Assembly: GCF_002300165.1 (NCBI RefSeq)
Contig: NZ_MLCE01000029.1
Location: 137,170 to 201,169 of the forward strand
Direction: 5' to 3'
Source: Streptomyces sp. Tue6028
GTDB taxonomy: Bacteria > Actinomycetota > Actinomycetes > Streptomycetales > Streptomycetaceae
Length of the DNA stretch: 64,000 nucleotides
Under the pieces are notes generated by a model. The model was not told where the DNA came from, ran no database searches, and was given only the letters and a program-made list of their open reading frames with translations. The first letter of the stretch is position 1. Each line of letters starts with the position of its first letter. Both the position numbers and the translations under genes were made by a program. This document shows, piece after piece, positions 1 to 8,128 of the stretch.

Positions 1-250
1 CGCGCGTCACCTGCTTGCGCCGCAGAGACCGCCATCCGGCCCAACGGAACCCCAGCTCGGAGAGCGGGAAACCGGTCAGCCGCTCGACGAGCGCGACCGT
101 GTCCTCGCGCAGCACGACCGTCCTGGCGAGTCGCTGTTCATCCTTGCCCGGCCCCTCGTCGAGGACCACGCACGGCACCTCCTGGCGGGCCAGCGCAAGG
201 GCTAGCGCGAGCCCCACGGGGCCGGCTCCGACGATGATCACCGGGTCCAC
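1..250 (-). CDS. FAD-dependent monooxygenase, N-terminal part only
   Basis: Only the first 83 codons are in the window; the gene runs off the left edge. The protein begins MDPVIIVGAGPVGLALALAL, the dinucleotide-binding fold (GxGxxG) that opens PHBH-type flavoprotein hydroxylases. An acidic residue then ends the second strand (VVLDEG), and ERLTGFPLSELGFRW follows. Family members use FAD and NAD(P)H to oxygenate aromatic or polyketide substrates; the substrate cannot be told from this fragment. The GTG start at 250 is preceded by AGGGGG about nine bases upstream. The frame stays open further upstream, to a GTG near 357, but without a better ribosome-binding site. The gene follows gluD on the same strand, after a gap of about 290 bp with no clear feature, so it is probably transcribed separately. 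Confidence 0.8.
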   Translation of the reverse strand, partial: MDPVIIVGAGPVGLALALALARQEVPCVVLDEGPGKDEQRLARTVVLREDTVALVERLTGFPLSELGFRWAGWRSLRRKQVTR

Positions 251-539
251 GACGCGGCGCCCCCTGCCCGGTGCGGTGCCCTGAGGGGCGTACGGGAACA
301 GGCAGTTGGAGCGGGGTGCACGATCACAGAACGTATGCAACAGACTGTGCGCCACCTGGTCAAGCCGGACGCACGAATGGTCCCCTTAGCGCCGGATGGC
401 GCGAGGAGTGCGCGACGCGCACCTCATCCGCGCGGTGTGCGCAGGGCGTGAGAGGCCGGTGCCCGTACCTCCGGCAAGCGGCGAGGGGCAGCGGCGCGAT
501 CGCCACTGCCCCTCGGTCACCGCCCGGGTTGACTGTCCG

Positions 540-1421
540 TCAGGCGACAGTCGCGCCGGCGGCGGTCGCGTCTCCCGTGTCGGCCGCCGGGAGCACCGTG
601 CCCGTCGACTTCTTGCCGCGCCGCAGCCGGCCCTCGAGCCAGGACGCGAAGCTCGTGAGGGCGAAGTTCAGCACGATGTAGATGACGGCCACCACGATGA
701 AGCTCGGGATGACGTTGGCGTAGTTGGCCGCGAGCGTGCTGCGGGCGTTGAGCAGCTCGGTGAACTGGAGCAGCACACCGCCCAGCGCCGTGTCCTTCAC
801 GATGACGACGAGCTGGCTGACGATGGCGGGCAGCATGACCGTGACGGCCTGCGGGAGCAGGATGCTGGTCATCGTCTGGTTCTTGCGCAGGCCGATGGCC
901 ATGGCGGCTTCCGACTGCCCCTTGGGCAGGGCGAGGATGCCGGCGCGCACGACCTCGGCCAGGACCGAGGAGTTGTACAGCACCAGGCCCGTGACGACGG
1001 CGTAGAGCGGGCGCTCCTCGCTGCTGAGACCGCTGGAGCGGACGTACAGCTCGTTGGCGAACAGCATGAGCAGCAGCACCGGGATGGCGCGGAAGAACTC
1101 GACCACCACACCGGCAGGCACGCTGATCCACCGGTGGTCGGACAGGCGGGCGATGCCGAAGAGCGCGCCCAGCGGAAGGGCGATCACCATGGCCAGCGCC
1201 GCGGCCTTGAGGGTGTTGCCGAGTCCCGGCAGCAGATAGGTCGTCCACGCCTCCGCGGTGGTGAACGGCTCCCACAGGGACCACTTCAGCTGTCCCTTGT
1301 CGTCCATCGTCCGCCAGATCCACCACAGGAAGAGGGCGAACAGGACGAAGGACACCACGGACACGATCACGTTGCGCCGCTTGGCCCGGGGGCCGGGAGC
1401 GTCGTAGAGAACGGAAGTCAT
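540..1421 (-). CDS. gluD: Glutamate ABC transporter permease GluD
   Basis: This is one of two membrane permeases of a polar amino acid (HAAT/PAAT family) importer. The 293-residue protein has an N-terminal hydrophobic segment (about residues 17-36), several further membrane spans, and the permease loop signature in GILALPKGQSEAAMAIGL, the EAA motif that docks on the ATPase. The start ATG (1421) overlaps the gluC stop as ATGA, indicating translational coupling. It is last in the order gluA-gluB-gluC-gluD, the order known from Corynebacterium and Streptomyces glutamate uptake operons. The glutamate specificity comes from that synteny and from the adjacent gluR-gluK pair, not from residues I can read. 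The C-terminal tail is basic, then Ala/Thr-rich, and looks cytoplasmic. Confidence 0.92.
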   Translation of the reverse strand: MTSVLYDAPGPRAKRRNVIVSVVSFVLFALFLWWIWRTMDDKGQLKWSLWEPFTTAEAWTTYLLPGLGNTLKAAALAMVIALPLGALFGIARLSDHRWISVPAGVVVEFFRAIPVLLLMLFANELYVRSSGLSSEERPLYAVVTGLVLYNSSVLAEVVRAGILALPKGQSEAAMAIGLRKNQTMTSILLPQAVTVMLPAIVSQLVVIVKDTALGGVLLQFTELLNARSTLAANYANVIPSFIVVAVIYIVLNFALTSFASWLEGRLRRGKKSTGTVLPAADTGDATAAGATVA

Positions 1422-2083
1422 CGCTTCACCGCCAGTCGCTTGCCCAGCCAGCCGAGGAAGAGGCCGGTGGGCAGGGTCAGCACCACGAACCCGAAGGCGA
1501 AGACGGCGCCGATGAGCAGCGTCTGGGCCTCGTTCTCGATCATCGTCTTCATCAGGCTGGCGGCCTCGGCCACACCGATCGCCGCTGCCACGGTCGTGTT
1601 CTTGGTCAGCGCGATCAGCACGTTCGCCAGCGGGGTGATGACGGAGCGGAAGGCCTGGGGCAGCACGATGAGCCGCAGGGTCTGGCTGAAGCTGAGCCCG
1701 ATCGCACGGGCGGCCTCGGCCTGGCCCACGGGCACCGTGTTGATGCCGGACCGCAGTGCCTCGCACACGAAGGCGGAGTGGTAGGCGGCGAGGCTGAGGA
1801 CCGCCAGGCGGAAGCCCTGGATGTCGAAGTTGTCGGTGCCCATCGTCACGCCGAAGATGTCGGCGAGGCCCAGCGAGCTGAAGACGATGATCACCGTCAG
1901 GGGGATGTTCCGGACGATGTTCACGTAGGCGGCGCCCGCTCCACGCAGCAGCGGGACCGGGCTGACCCGCATCGCGGCCAGCAGGGTGCCCCAGACGAGG
2001 GAGCCGACCGCGGACAGGACGGTGAGTTTCACCGTCATCCAGAACGCCCCTAGGACGTCATAACCTTGAAGAAAGTCGAACAC
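1418..2083 (-). CDS. gluC: Glutamate ABC transporter permease GluC
   Basis: This is the second permease subunit of the polar amino acid importer, 221 residues with about five hydrophobic segments and the EAA-type loop GINTVPVGQAEAARAIGL at roughly residues 129-146. It should pair with GluD to form the transmembrane channel energised by GluA. I chose the GTG at 2083 (MFDFLQGYDVLGAFW) because GGGAG lies about five bases upstream and because family members start at this point. A longer in-frame reading to 2164 adds only an Arg-rich stretch that is unlike the family. It overlaps gluD by four bases. Upstream, 132 bp separate it from gluB. Confidence 0.92.
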   Translation of the reverse strand: MFDFLQGYDVLGAFWMTVKLTVLSAVGSLVWGTLLAAMRVSPVPLLRGAGAAYVNIVRNIPLTVIIVFSSLGLADIFGVTMGTDNFDIQGFRLAVLSLAAYHSAFVCEALRSGINTVPVGQAEAARAIGLSFSQTLRLIVLPQAFRSVITPLANVLIALTKNTTVAAAIGVAEAASLMKTMIENEAQTLLIGAVFAFGFVVLTLPTGLFLGWLGKRLAVKR

Positions 2084-2215
2084 GATCTCCCGCGCTTCCG
2101 GGTCTGTGGCGTACGTGGAGGACGCGGCGCGCCGCCGCCGTGATCGCGGTGAGCGGCGGCGCACCCGCGGAGCCCCGCGTTGCCCGCGGGAGTCCTGCGT
2201 CGGCGGAGTTCCGCC

Positions 2216-3055
2216 TTACTTGACGATCGCGCCGATCTTCGGGGCCGGCTCGTTCTTGTAGTTGGCCGGGCCGAAGTTCTTCTCGACCGCCTTCTGCCAG
2301 GAACCGTCGCTGACCATCTTCTCCAGCGCCTTGTTGATCTTGTTGACCGTGGCGGTGTCACCCTTCTTCACACCGACGCCGTAGTTCTCGTTGCTGAGCT
2401 TGAGCCCGGCGAGCTTGAACTGACCCTTGTACTTGTCCTGCGCGGCGAAGCCCGCGAGGATCGAGTCGTCGGTGGTCACCGCGTCCACGGCACCGCTCTG
2501 CAGGCCCGCGATGCACTCCGAGTAACCGGCGTACTTACGCAGGTTGGCCTTGGGGGCGATGGTGTCCTTGACGTTCTGGGCCGAGGTGGAGCCGGTCACG
2601 GAGCAGAGCTTCTTGCCGTTGAGGTCCGTGCCCTTGGAGATGTCCGAGTCGGTCTTGACCAGCAGGTCCTGGTGGGCGAGCAGGTAGGGGCCGGCGAAGT
2701 CGACCTTCTGCTTGCGCTCGTCGGTGATCGAGTACGTGGCCGCGATGAACTTGACGTCGCCGCGGGCGAGCGCGTTCTCGCGGTCGGCGCTCTTGGTCTC
2801 GACGAACTCGATCTGGTTCGGCTTGTAGCCGAGCTCCTTGGCGACATAGGTCGCCACGTCCACGTCGAAGCCGGAGAACGAGCCGCTGGGCTCCTTCAGG
2901 CCGAGGCCCGGCTGGTCGTACTTGATGCCGATCTTGATCTTGCCGCCGCCGGAGGACGACCCGTTGTCGTCCTTGTCGCCGGAGCCGCACGCCGTGGCGG
3001 TGACCGCGAGCGCGAGGACGGCGGCCGAGGCGGCGGTGACCTTGCGGAGCTTCAT
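2216..3055 (-). CDS. gluB: Glutamate-binding lipoprotein GluB
   Basis: This is the extracellular substrate-binding protein of the importer, 279 residues. The N-terminus is a lipoprotein signal: basic MKLRK, a hydrophobic core, then the lipobox VTATAC with Cys23 as the lipidation site, followed by a Gly/Ser/Asp-rich linker. The mature part is a family 3 solute-binding protein (GFDVDVATYVAKELG, FAGPYL, GSTSAQNV are typical). I prefer the ATG at 3055 because AAAGG lies nine bases upstream. An ATG three codons earlier (3064) would touch that ribosome-binding site. It delivers glutamate (inferred) to GluC-GluD and lies between gluA and gluC in the operon. Confidence 0.93.
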   Translation of the reverse strand: MKLRKVTAASAAVLALAVTATACGSGDKDDNGSSSGGGKIKIGIKYDQPGLGLKEPSGSFSGFDVDVATYVAKELGYKPNQIEFVETKSADRENALARGDVKFIAATYSITDERKQKVDFAGPYLLAHQDLLVKTDSDISKGTDLNGKKLCSVTGSTSAQNVKDTIAPKANLRKYAGYSECIAGLQSGAVDAVTTDDSILAGFAAQDKYKGQFKLAGLKLSNENYGVGVKKGDTATVNKINKALEKMVSDGSWQKAVEKNFGPANYKNEPAPKIGAIVK

Positions 3056-3163
3056 GGTGAACATCCTTTGACTGGTGAAGAGATGCAGTTCTTCAGGAAC
3101 GAATGAGGGACTTCGGGGGCTGGACTCCGTCGACGAGGGCCAGCCGTGAAGAAGTGCAGGACG

Positions 3164-3940
3164 TCAGTGGTGCAGGATCTTCGACAGGAAGTCCTTGGCA
3201 CGGTCGCTGCGCGGGTTGCTGAAGAACTGGTCCGGCACAGCCTCTTCGACGATGCGACCGTCGGCCATGAACACCACCCGGTTGGCGGCAGAACGGGCGA
3301 AGCCCATCTCATGGGTGACGACGATCATGGTCATGCCGTCCCTGGCGAGCTGCTGCATGACCTCGAGGACCTCGTTGATCATCTCGGGGTCCAGCGCCGA
3401 GGTCGGCTCGTCGAAGAGCATGACCTTGGGGTCCATGGCCAGCGCCCGGGCGATCGCGACACGCTGCTGCTGGCCGCCCGACAGCTGTGCGGGGTACTTG
3501 TCCGCCTGCGTGCCGACGCCGACGCGGTCGAGAAGCGTGCGGGCCTTCTCCGCCGCGGCCTTCTTGTCGGCCTTGCGGACCTTGATCTGCCCCAGCATCA
3601 CGTTCTCGAGCACCGTCTTGTGCGCGAAGAGGTTGAAGGACTGGAAGACCATGCCCACGTCGGCCCGCAGCCGGGCGAGTGCCTTGCCCTCCTCGGGCAG
3701 CGGCTTGCCGTCGATCGAGATGTCACCCGAGTCGATGGTCTCCAGGCGGTTGATGGTGCGGCACAGAGTGGACTTTCCGGACCCGGAGGGCCCGATGACC
3801 ACGACGACCTCGCCGCGGGCGATCGTCAGGTCAATGTCCTGGAGCACGTGCAACGCGCCGAAGTGCTTGTTGACGCCCTTCAGGACGACCAGTTCCTCGG
3901 CCGCGGCCACGGCGTCCTTGGCCACCGATGCTTCGGTCAT
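3164..3940 (-). CDS. gluA: Glutamate ABC transporter ATPase GluA
   Basis: This is the ATP-hydrolysing subunit of the importer, 258 residues. Walker A is GPSGSGKST (residues 50-58), the signature is LSGGQQQR (153-160), Walker B ends in DEP at 177-179, and a switch histidine lies in VVTHEMG. It is the first gene of gluABCD, with 108 bp to gluB. The start is not certain. ATG 3940 (MTEASVAKD) gives the family length but has its nearest GAGGAGG 15 bases upstream. An in-frame ATG at 3955 directly abuts that GAGGAGG. The 285-bp gap to the divergent gluR gene holds an 18-bp palindrome that may be the operator for both units. Confidence 0.93.
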   Translation of the reverse strand: MTEASVAKDAVAAAEELVVLKGVNKHFGALHVLQDIDLTIARGEVVVVIGPSGSGKSTLCRTINRLETIDSGDISIDGKPLPEEGKALARLRADVGMVFQSFNLFAHKTVLENVMLGQIKVRKADKKAAAEKARTLLDRVGVGTQADKYPAQLSGGQQQRVAIARALAMDPKVMLFDEPTSALDPEMINEVLEVMQQLARDGMTMIVVTHEMGFARSAANRVVFMADGRIVEEAVPDQFFSNPRSDRAKDFLSKILHH

Positions 3941-4065
3941 CGCTTTTGGCTCCATCCTCCTCGGTTTCGGAGGACAGTAGTAACCCCGTACGACCAGCGT
4001 CATTACATCTGAGGGGAACTTGAGCATCACGATCCGGTAGCAATCGGACACGTGTCGTAGCAGGG

Positions 4066-4083
4066 GGTACGCGGTCGCGTACC
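4066..4083. promoter_or_regulatory. 18-bp palindrome between gluA and gluR
   Basis: The sequence GGTACGCGGTCGCGTACC is a perfect inverted repeat of 8-bp arms around GT. It lies 126 bp upstream of the gluA start and 142 bp upstream of the divergent gluR start. Its symmetry and its central place suggest a binding site for a dimeric regulator such as GluR. No experimental motif was available for comparison. Confidence 0.45.
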
Positions 4084-4225
4084 GGCTGGGTAACGGAAGC
4101 CGTCGGCAACCCGATGGCTCTTGACGCCATCCTTATCCATCGGCGTGACTTCCACAGTGCACGCGCGCGTGCGTCGCGTTTCTACAAGCCGAGACCGTAC
4201 GACCGATGAACCGGAGGGGGCCGGA

Positions 4226-4912
4226 ATGAGACTGCTCCTCGTCGAGGACGACAACCATGTCGCCGCTGCCCTGTCCGCGGTGCTGGCGCGACACGGTTTC
4301 GACGTCACGCACGCCCGCAGCGGCGAGGAGGCGCTCCAGGCGCTGGTGCCGGAGTGCGACGGCTTCGGGGTCGTCCTGCTCGACCTGGGACTGCCCGACC
4401 AGGACGGCTACGAGGTGTGCGGCAAGATCCGCAAGCGGACCAGCACCCCGGTGATCATGGTCACCGCCCGCTCCGACGTACGCTCCCGCATCCACGGCCT
4501 CAACCTCGGCGCCGACGACTACGTGGTGAAGCCGTACGACACCGGAGAGCTGCTCGCCCGTATCCACGCCGTGAGCCGGCGCAGCGTGCCGGACGAGGCC
4601 GCCACGCACGGCGAGACCGCGCTGCGGCTCGGACCCGTGCACATCGAACTTCCCAACCGCCAGGTCACCGTCGACGGTTCGACCGTCCAACTGACCCGCA
4701 AGGAGTTCGATCTCCTCGCACTGCTGGCCCAGCGGCCCGGGGTGGTCTTTCGCCGGGAACAGATCATCAGCGAGGTGTGGCGGACCAGTTGGGAGGGGAC
4801 CGGGCGCACCCTGGAGGTGCACGTCGCGTCCCTGCGTTCCAAACTGCGCATGCCGGCGCTGATCGAGACCGTACGCGGCGTCGGGTACCGGCTCGTCGCC
4901 CCGGTGCCGTAG
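4226..4912 (+). CDS. gluR: OmpR-family response regulator GluR
   Basis: This two-component response regulator has 228 residues. The receiver domain has the acidic pair Asp8-Asp9, phospho-acceptor Asp53 in VVLLDLGLPD, Thr80 in MVTARSD and Lys102 in VVKPYD. A winged-helix output domain follows (LTRKEFDLLALLAQRPG ... VRGVGYRL). The ATG at 4226 has GGAGGGGG 7-8 bases upstream; the frame is open for 35 codons before it, but without a suitable site. It is followed nine bases later by the kinase gene and is divergent from gluABCD. A GluR-GluK pair that senses glutamate and activates gluABCD has been reported in S. coelicolor. The name is transferred from that synteny. Confidence 0.9.
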   Translation: MRLLLVEDDNHVAAALSAVLARHGFDVTHARSGEEALQALVPECDGFGVVLLDLGLPDQDGYEVCGKIRKRTSTPVIMVTARSDVRSRIHGLNLGADDYVVKPYDTGELLARIHAVSRRSVPDEAATHGETALRLGPVHIELPNRQVTVDGSTVQLTRKEFDLLALLAQRPGVVFRREQIISEVWRTSWEGTGRTLEVHVASLRSKLRMPALIETVRGVGYRLVAPVP

Positions 4913-4921
4913 CGGGGCCGG

Positions 4922-6328
4922 GTGCGCACACGTCTTCTGCCGCTGCTCATCGTCCTGATGGCCGCCGTGCTGCTGGCGCTCGGTGTTCCGCTGGCCGTGA
5001 GTGTGGCGGCGGCCGAGCAGCAACGGGTGGTCGTCGACCGCATCGACGACACGGCGCGCTTCGCGGCCCTCGCCCAGTTCGTCACGGACCCGCCGACCGC
5101 GGCCCCGGAGAACTTCACCGACGAACGCGGCCAGACCCTGCGCACGGAACTCGCCCGCTACTACAGCGTGTACGGCATCCGGGCCGGCGTCTTCTACCGC
5201 AACGACACGCCCATGGCCAACGCCCCGGACACCTGGCTCCTGCCCAAGAAGGGCGAGGCGCGCGACGCGTTCAACGAGGCGCGCGTCAGCCGGCGCAGCC
5301 ACGACCCGCAACAGGTCTGGCCCTGGCAGCGGCACCGCCTCGTCGTCGCCTCCCCGGTCATCAGGGACGGTGACGTCATCGCCGTCGTCGTCACCGACTC
5401 GCCGACCGGGCAGATGCGCTCCAAGACCCTGCACGGCTGGCTGATCATCGGCGCGGGCGAGATCGCCGCGATGCTGCTCGCGCTCGGCGCGGCGCTGCGC
5501 CTCACCGGCTGGGTCCTCAGGCCGGTACGCGTCCTGGACGCCACCACCCACGACATCGCGACCGGGCGTCTGAAGTCCCGGGTGGCGGCCGCGGGCGGCC
5601 CGCCGGAGCTCAGACGCCTGGCCCGGTCGTTCAACGAGATGGCGGACAACGTCGAAGAGGTCCTGGAGCAGCAGCGCGCCTTCGTCGCCGACGCCTCGCA
5701 CCAGCTGCGCAATCCGCTCTCGGCGCTGCTGCTGCGCATCGAGCTGCTCGCCCTGGAACTGCCCGAGGGCAATGAGGAGATCGCGTCGGTCCGTACCGAG
5801 GGCAAACGGCTCGCCCAGGTGCTCGACGACCTCCTCGACCTGGCGCTCGCCGAGCACGCCGAGGCCGACCTCCAGCTGACCGACATCGGGGCCCTGACGG
5901 CCGAGCGCGTGGCGTCCTGGCAGCCCGTCGCCGAGAGCAAGGGCGTACGGCTCGCGGGGGCCTGCCCGGCCACCACGGCCTGGGCGGACCCCGTCACACT
6001 GTCCAGCGCCCTGGACGCGGTCATCGACAACGCGGTGAAGTTCACGCCCGGGGGAGGAAGCGTCGACGTGGAGGTCGCCTCGAACGGGGAGGCCTCGACG
6101 ATCGTCGTGACCGACGGCGGCCCCGGCCTCAGCGACGAGGACCTGGCCCGCATCGGGGACCGGTTCTGGCGCAGCGCGGGACACCAGAACATCAAGGGCT
6201 CGGGCCTCGGCCTGTCCATCTCGCGCGCACTGCTCTCGGCGGGCGGCGGCTCCATCGCGTACGACCACCACGAGCCGCACGGCCTGCGGGTCACGGTGAA
6301 GGTGCCGAGGTCGGGGCCGGCCGCCTGA
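4922..6328 (+). CDS. gluK: Sensor histidine kinase GluK
   Basis: This is a membrane sensor kinase of 468 residues, partner of GluR. There is a transmembrane segment at about 6-30, an extracytoplasmic sensor region at about 31-170, a second span at about 172-194, a HAMP linker (LRPVRVLDATTHDIATGRL), a DHp helix with phospho-acceptor His260 in ADASHQLRNPL, and a CATPase domain with N box DNAVKF, G1 DGGPG and G2 GSGLGL. It starts with GTG at 4922, nine bases after the gluR stop, so the two are co-transcribed. Glutamate sensing is inferred from the transporter next door. The gene ends about 155 bp before the convergent TAXI gene. Confidence 0.9.
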   Translation: MRTRLLPLLIVLMAAVLLALGVPLAVSVAAAEQQRVVVDRIDDTARFAALAQFVTDPPTAAPENFTDERGQTLRTELARYYSVYGIRAGVFYRNDTPMANAPDTWLLPKKGEARDAFNEARVSRRSHDPQQVWPWQRHRLVVASPVIRDGDVIAVVVTDSPTGQMRSKTLHGWLIIGAGEIAAMLLALGAALRLTGWVLRPVRVLDATTHDIATGRLKSRVAAAGGPPELRRLARSFNEMADNVEEVLEQQRAFVADASHQLRNPLSALLLRIELLALELPEGNEEIASVRTEGKRLAQVLDDLLDLALAEHAEADLQLTDIGALTAERVASWQPVAESKGVRLAGACPATTAWADPVTLSSALDAVIDNAVKFTPGGGSVDVEVASNGEASTIVVTDGGPGLSDEDLARIGDRFWRSAGHQNIKGSGLGLSISRALLSAGGGSIAYDHHEPHGLRVTVKVPRSGPAA

Positions 6329-6446
6329 GCGACCGCCGTCCGGCCGGGGCGGGGCTCGATCGACCGCCCTCGTGCGGAGCCTCGGCCCGAGGAGCGGACG
6401 TCCCACGCGCGGCCCGGCCGTGGGTGACCGCCCCGGCGCGCGGCCA

Positions 6447-6492
6447 GGACTTGAGCGGAGTCAGGGCTTGGACTTGAGCGGAGTCAGGGCTT
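6447..6492. repeat. 23-bp perfect tandem duplication at the end of the TAXI gene
   Basis: Two identical 23-bp copies abut (6447-6469 and 6470-6492), each reading GGACTTGAGCGGAGTCAGGG and three more bases. The stop codon of the minus-strand TAXI gene (6484-6486) lies in the second copy, so the last codons and the stop were duplicated without changing the protein end. Confidence 0.9.
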
Positions 6493-7482
6493 GATCGACC
6501 GGTAGTAGCGGCGGGCGCCCTCGTGCAGCGGCAGGGGGTCGGTGTAGATGGCCGTGCGCAGGTCGACGAGCTGCGCCGCGTGCACCACGGCGCCGATGCG
6601 GTCGCGGCTGGCGATCACCGTGCGGGTGAGCTCCTGGGTGAGCTCCGCGTCCGCGTCCTCCCGGGTGATCAGGTAATTGGCGACCGCCAGCGTCTGCACG
6701 GACATGCCGCGCTGAGCCTTGGGGTAGGCGTCGGCGGGCATCACCGCGGCGCGGTAGTAGCGGGAGGCGCCGCCCTGCTCGTGCAGCTTCTTGATGAGTT
6801 TGCTGCCGATCGGCACGAGCCTGATGCTGTCCGTCTTGGACAGTTCCACCACGGCGCTCGTCGGCAGTCCGCCGGACCAGAAGAAGGCGTCTATCTTGTG
6901 CCGCTTGAGCAGGTCCGGCATGGTCGCGATGCCGTCGGCCACCGGGCGGATGTCCTCGGCGGGGTCGAGCCCGGCCGCCTGGAGCACATGGTTGGCGATC
7001 AGCCGTACCCCGGAGCCGCTCGGGCCCACGGCGACGGTCTTGTTCCGCAGGTCCGCCACCGACCTCACGGACGACGAGCGCGGGACCACCAGGTGCACGT
7101 AGTCGTCGTAGAGCCGGGCGCAGCCCCGCAGCCGCTTCGCCCCCGGCTTGCCGTGCAGCAGGTACGTCTCCACCGCGTCGGCCGCCGCGATGGTGAAGTC
7201 GGCCTGCCCCGTGGCCACCCGCTGGACGTTCTCCTGCGAGCCGTCGCTGTTCTGCAGACGCACGTCCAGGCGGGGGAGGTCCTTGGCGATGGCGTCCTGG
7301 AGGAGGGTGCCGTACTTCTGGTAGACCCCCGTCGGCGTGCCCGTGCTGAACCTGACCGTCCCGCTGGGCGACTCCTCGCCCAGCGGCAGCAGCCACCACA
7401 GCAGCAGCCCGAAGACCACGAACGCGGCCGCCGAGCCGAGCAGCGCGCGGCGCCGGCCGATACGGGGGAGTGCCTGAAGCAT
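6484..7482 (-). CDS. TAXI-family TRAP-type solute-binding protein, membrane anchored
   Basis: The protein has 332 residues: a short basic N-terminus, one hydrophobic anchor (about 16-33), then a TAXI-family binding domain. The typical opening is seen in RFSTGTPTGVYQKYG, then AVGPSGSGVRLIANHVL, a central KRHKIDAFFWSGGLP and a C-terminal VHAAQLVDLRTAI. TAXI proteins normally feed TRAP transporters, but no TRAP membrane gene (DctM/DctQ type) is nearby, so its partner and ligand are unknown. The ATG at 7482 is a compromise; an in-frame ATG at 7512 would add ten residues, and neither has a strong ribosome-binding site. The upstream gene on the plus strand is divergent, 87 bp away. Confidence 0.85.
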   Translation of the reverse strand: MLQALPRIGRRRALLGSAAAFVVFGLLLWWLLPLGEESPSGTVRFSTGTPTGVYQKYGTLLQDAIAKDLPRLDVRLQNSDGSQENVQRVATGQADFTIAAADAVETYLLHGKPGAKRLRGCARLYDDYVHLVVPRSSSVRSVADLRNKTVAVGPSGSGVRLIANHVLQAAGLDPAEDIRPVADGIATMPDLLKRHKIDAFFWSGGLPTSAVVELSKTDSIRLVPIGSKLIKKLHEQGGASRYYRAAVMPADAYPKAQRGMSVQTLAVANYLITREDADAELTQELTRTVIASRDRIGAVVHAAQLVDLRTAIYTDPLPLHEGARRYYRSIKP

Positions 7483-7569
7483 TCCGCGATCCTGCCAGCC
7501 GGGGGCTGCCATGACCAGGGCCGCCCCCGCCGACCGCGCGGCCACCTCCCGGATCGGTAGGGTCGCCGG

Positions 7570-8088
7570 ATGCAGTCCTCCCACCCCTCCCAGGACCCCG
7601 CGCCCGTCGTCCCGTCCCCCTCCTCCGGCGTCCCGGACCCCTCCTCCGCCGTCCCCGTGCCTTCGCCCCGTACCCCTGGCGCTCCTGCCGCGTCGCCCGC
7701 GTCCCTGGTGCGCGAGTTCCACCTCGCGTTCGGTCTGGACGCCAGCAGTACCCCGACCGAGGTGTCCCCGGCCCTGGCCGCACAGCGCGGTGACCTGCTC
7801 GCCGAGGAGGCCGCCGAGGTCGCCGAGGTCTCGGTCGGCGGCCCGCTCGACCGGCTGGCGCACGAGCTGGCCGACGTCGTGTACGTGGCCTACGGCACCG
7901 CGCTCGTCCACGGCATCGACCTGGACGCCGTGATCGCCGAGGTCCACCGGTCCAACATGACGAAGCTGGGCCCCGACGGCAGGGTCGCCCGCAGGGCCGA
8001 CGGCAAGGTCCTCAAGGGGGACCACTACAGGGCCCCGGACGTCGCCCGGATCCTTCGCGGTCAGGGCTGGACGGCCGCTGAGGCATAG
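7570..8088 (+). CDS. MazG-like nucleotide pyrophosphohydrolase
   Basis: The protein has 172 residues. The first 40 or so are Pro/Ser-rich and low in complexity. The rest fits the all-alpha NTP pyrophosphohydrolase (MazG-like) fold: LLAEEAAEVAEVSVGGP gives the EExxE metal-binding helix, and HELADVVYVAYGTAL gives the second ExxD helix. HRSNMTKLGPDG and GDHYRAPDVARIL are a common C-terminal pattern of this group. The expected reaction is hydrolysis of a (deoxy)nucleoside triphosphate to the monophosphate and pyrophosphate; the substrate is unknown. A start downstream of the Pro-rich part is possible, but no good site is seen. It lies 40 bp before miaB. Confidence 0.75.
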   Translation: MQSSHPSQDPAPVVPSPSSGVPDPSSAVPVPSPRTPGAPAASPASLVREFHLAFGLDASSTPTEVSPALAAQRGDLLAEEAAEVAEVSVGGPLDRLAHELADVVYVAYGTALVHGIDLDAVIAEVHRSNMTKLGPDGRVARRADGKVLKGDHYRAPDVARILRGQGWTAAEA

Positions 8089-8116
8089 GGCGACAGGAGG
8101 TACCCCGGGTACCGCC

Positions 8117-8122
8117 TACCCT
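8117..8122 (+). promoter_or_regulatory. -10 element for a likely leaderless miaB transcript
   Basis: TACCCT fits the HrdB-type -10 pattern TANNNT and ends six bases before the miaB ATG at 8129. This places the start of transcription at or next to the start codon. An AGGAGG further up (about 8096) is too far away to serve that ATG. I see no clear -35 element. Confidence 0.5.
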
Positions 8123-8128
8123 TGTCAC

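Noticed and set aside
4133..6406. 757-residue minus-strand frame opposite gluR-gluK
   Set aside because: It is a shadow of the two-component genes, whose active-site residues are all in place.
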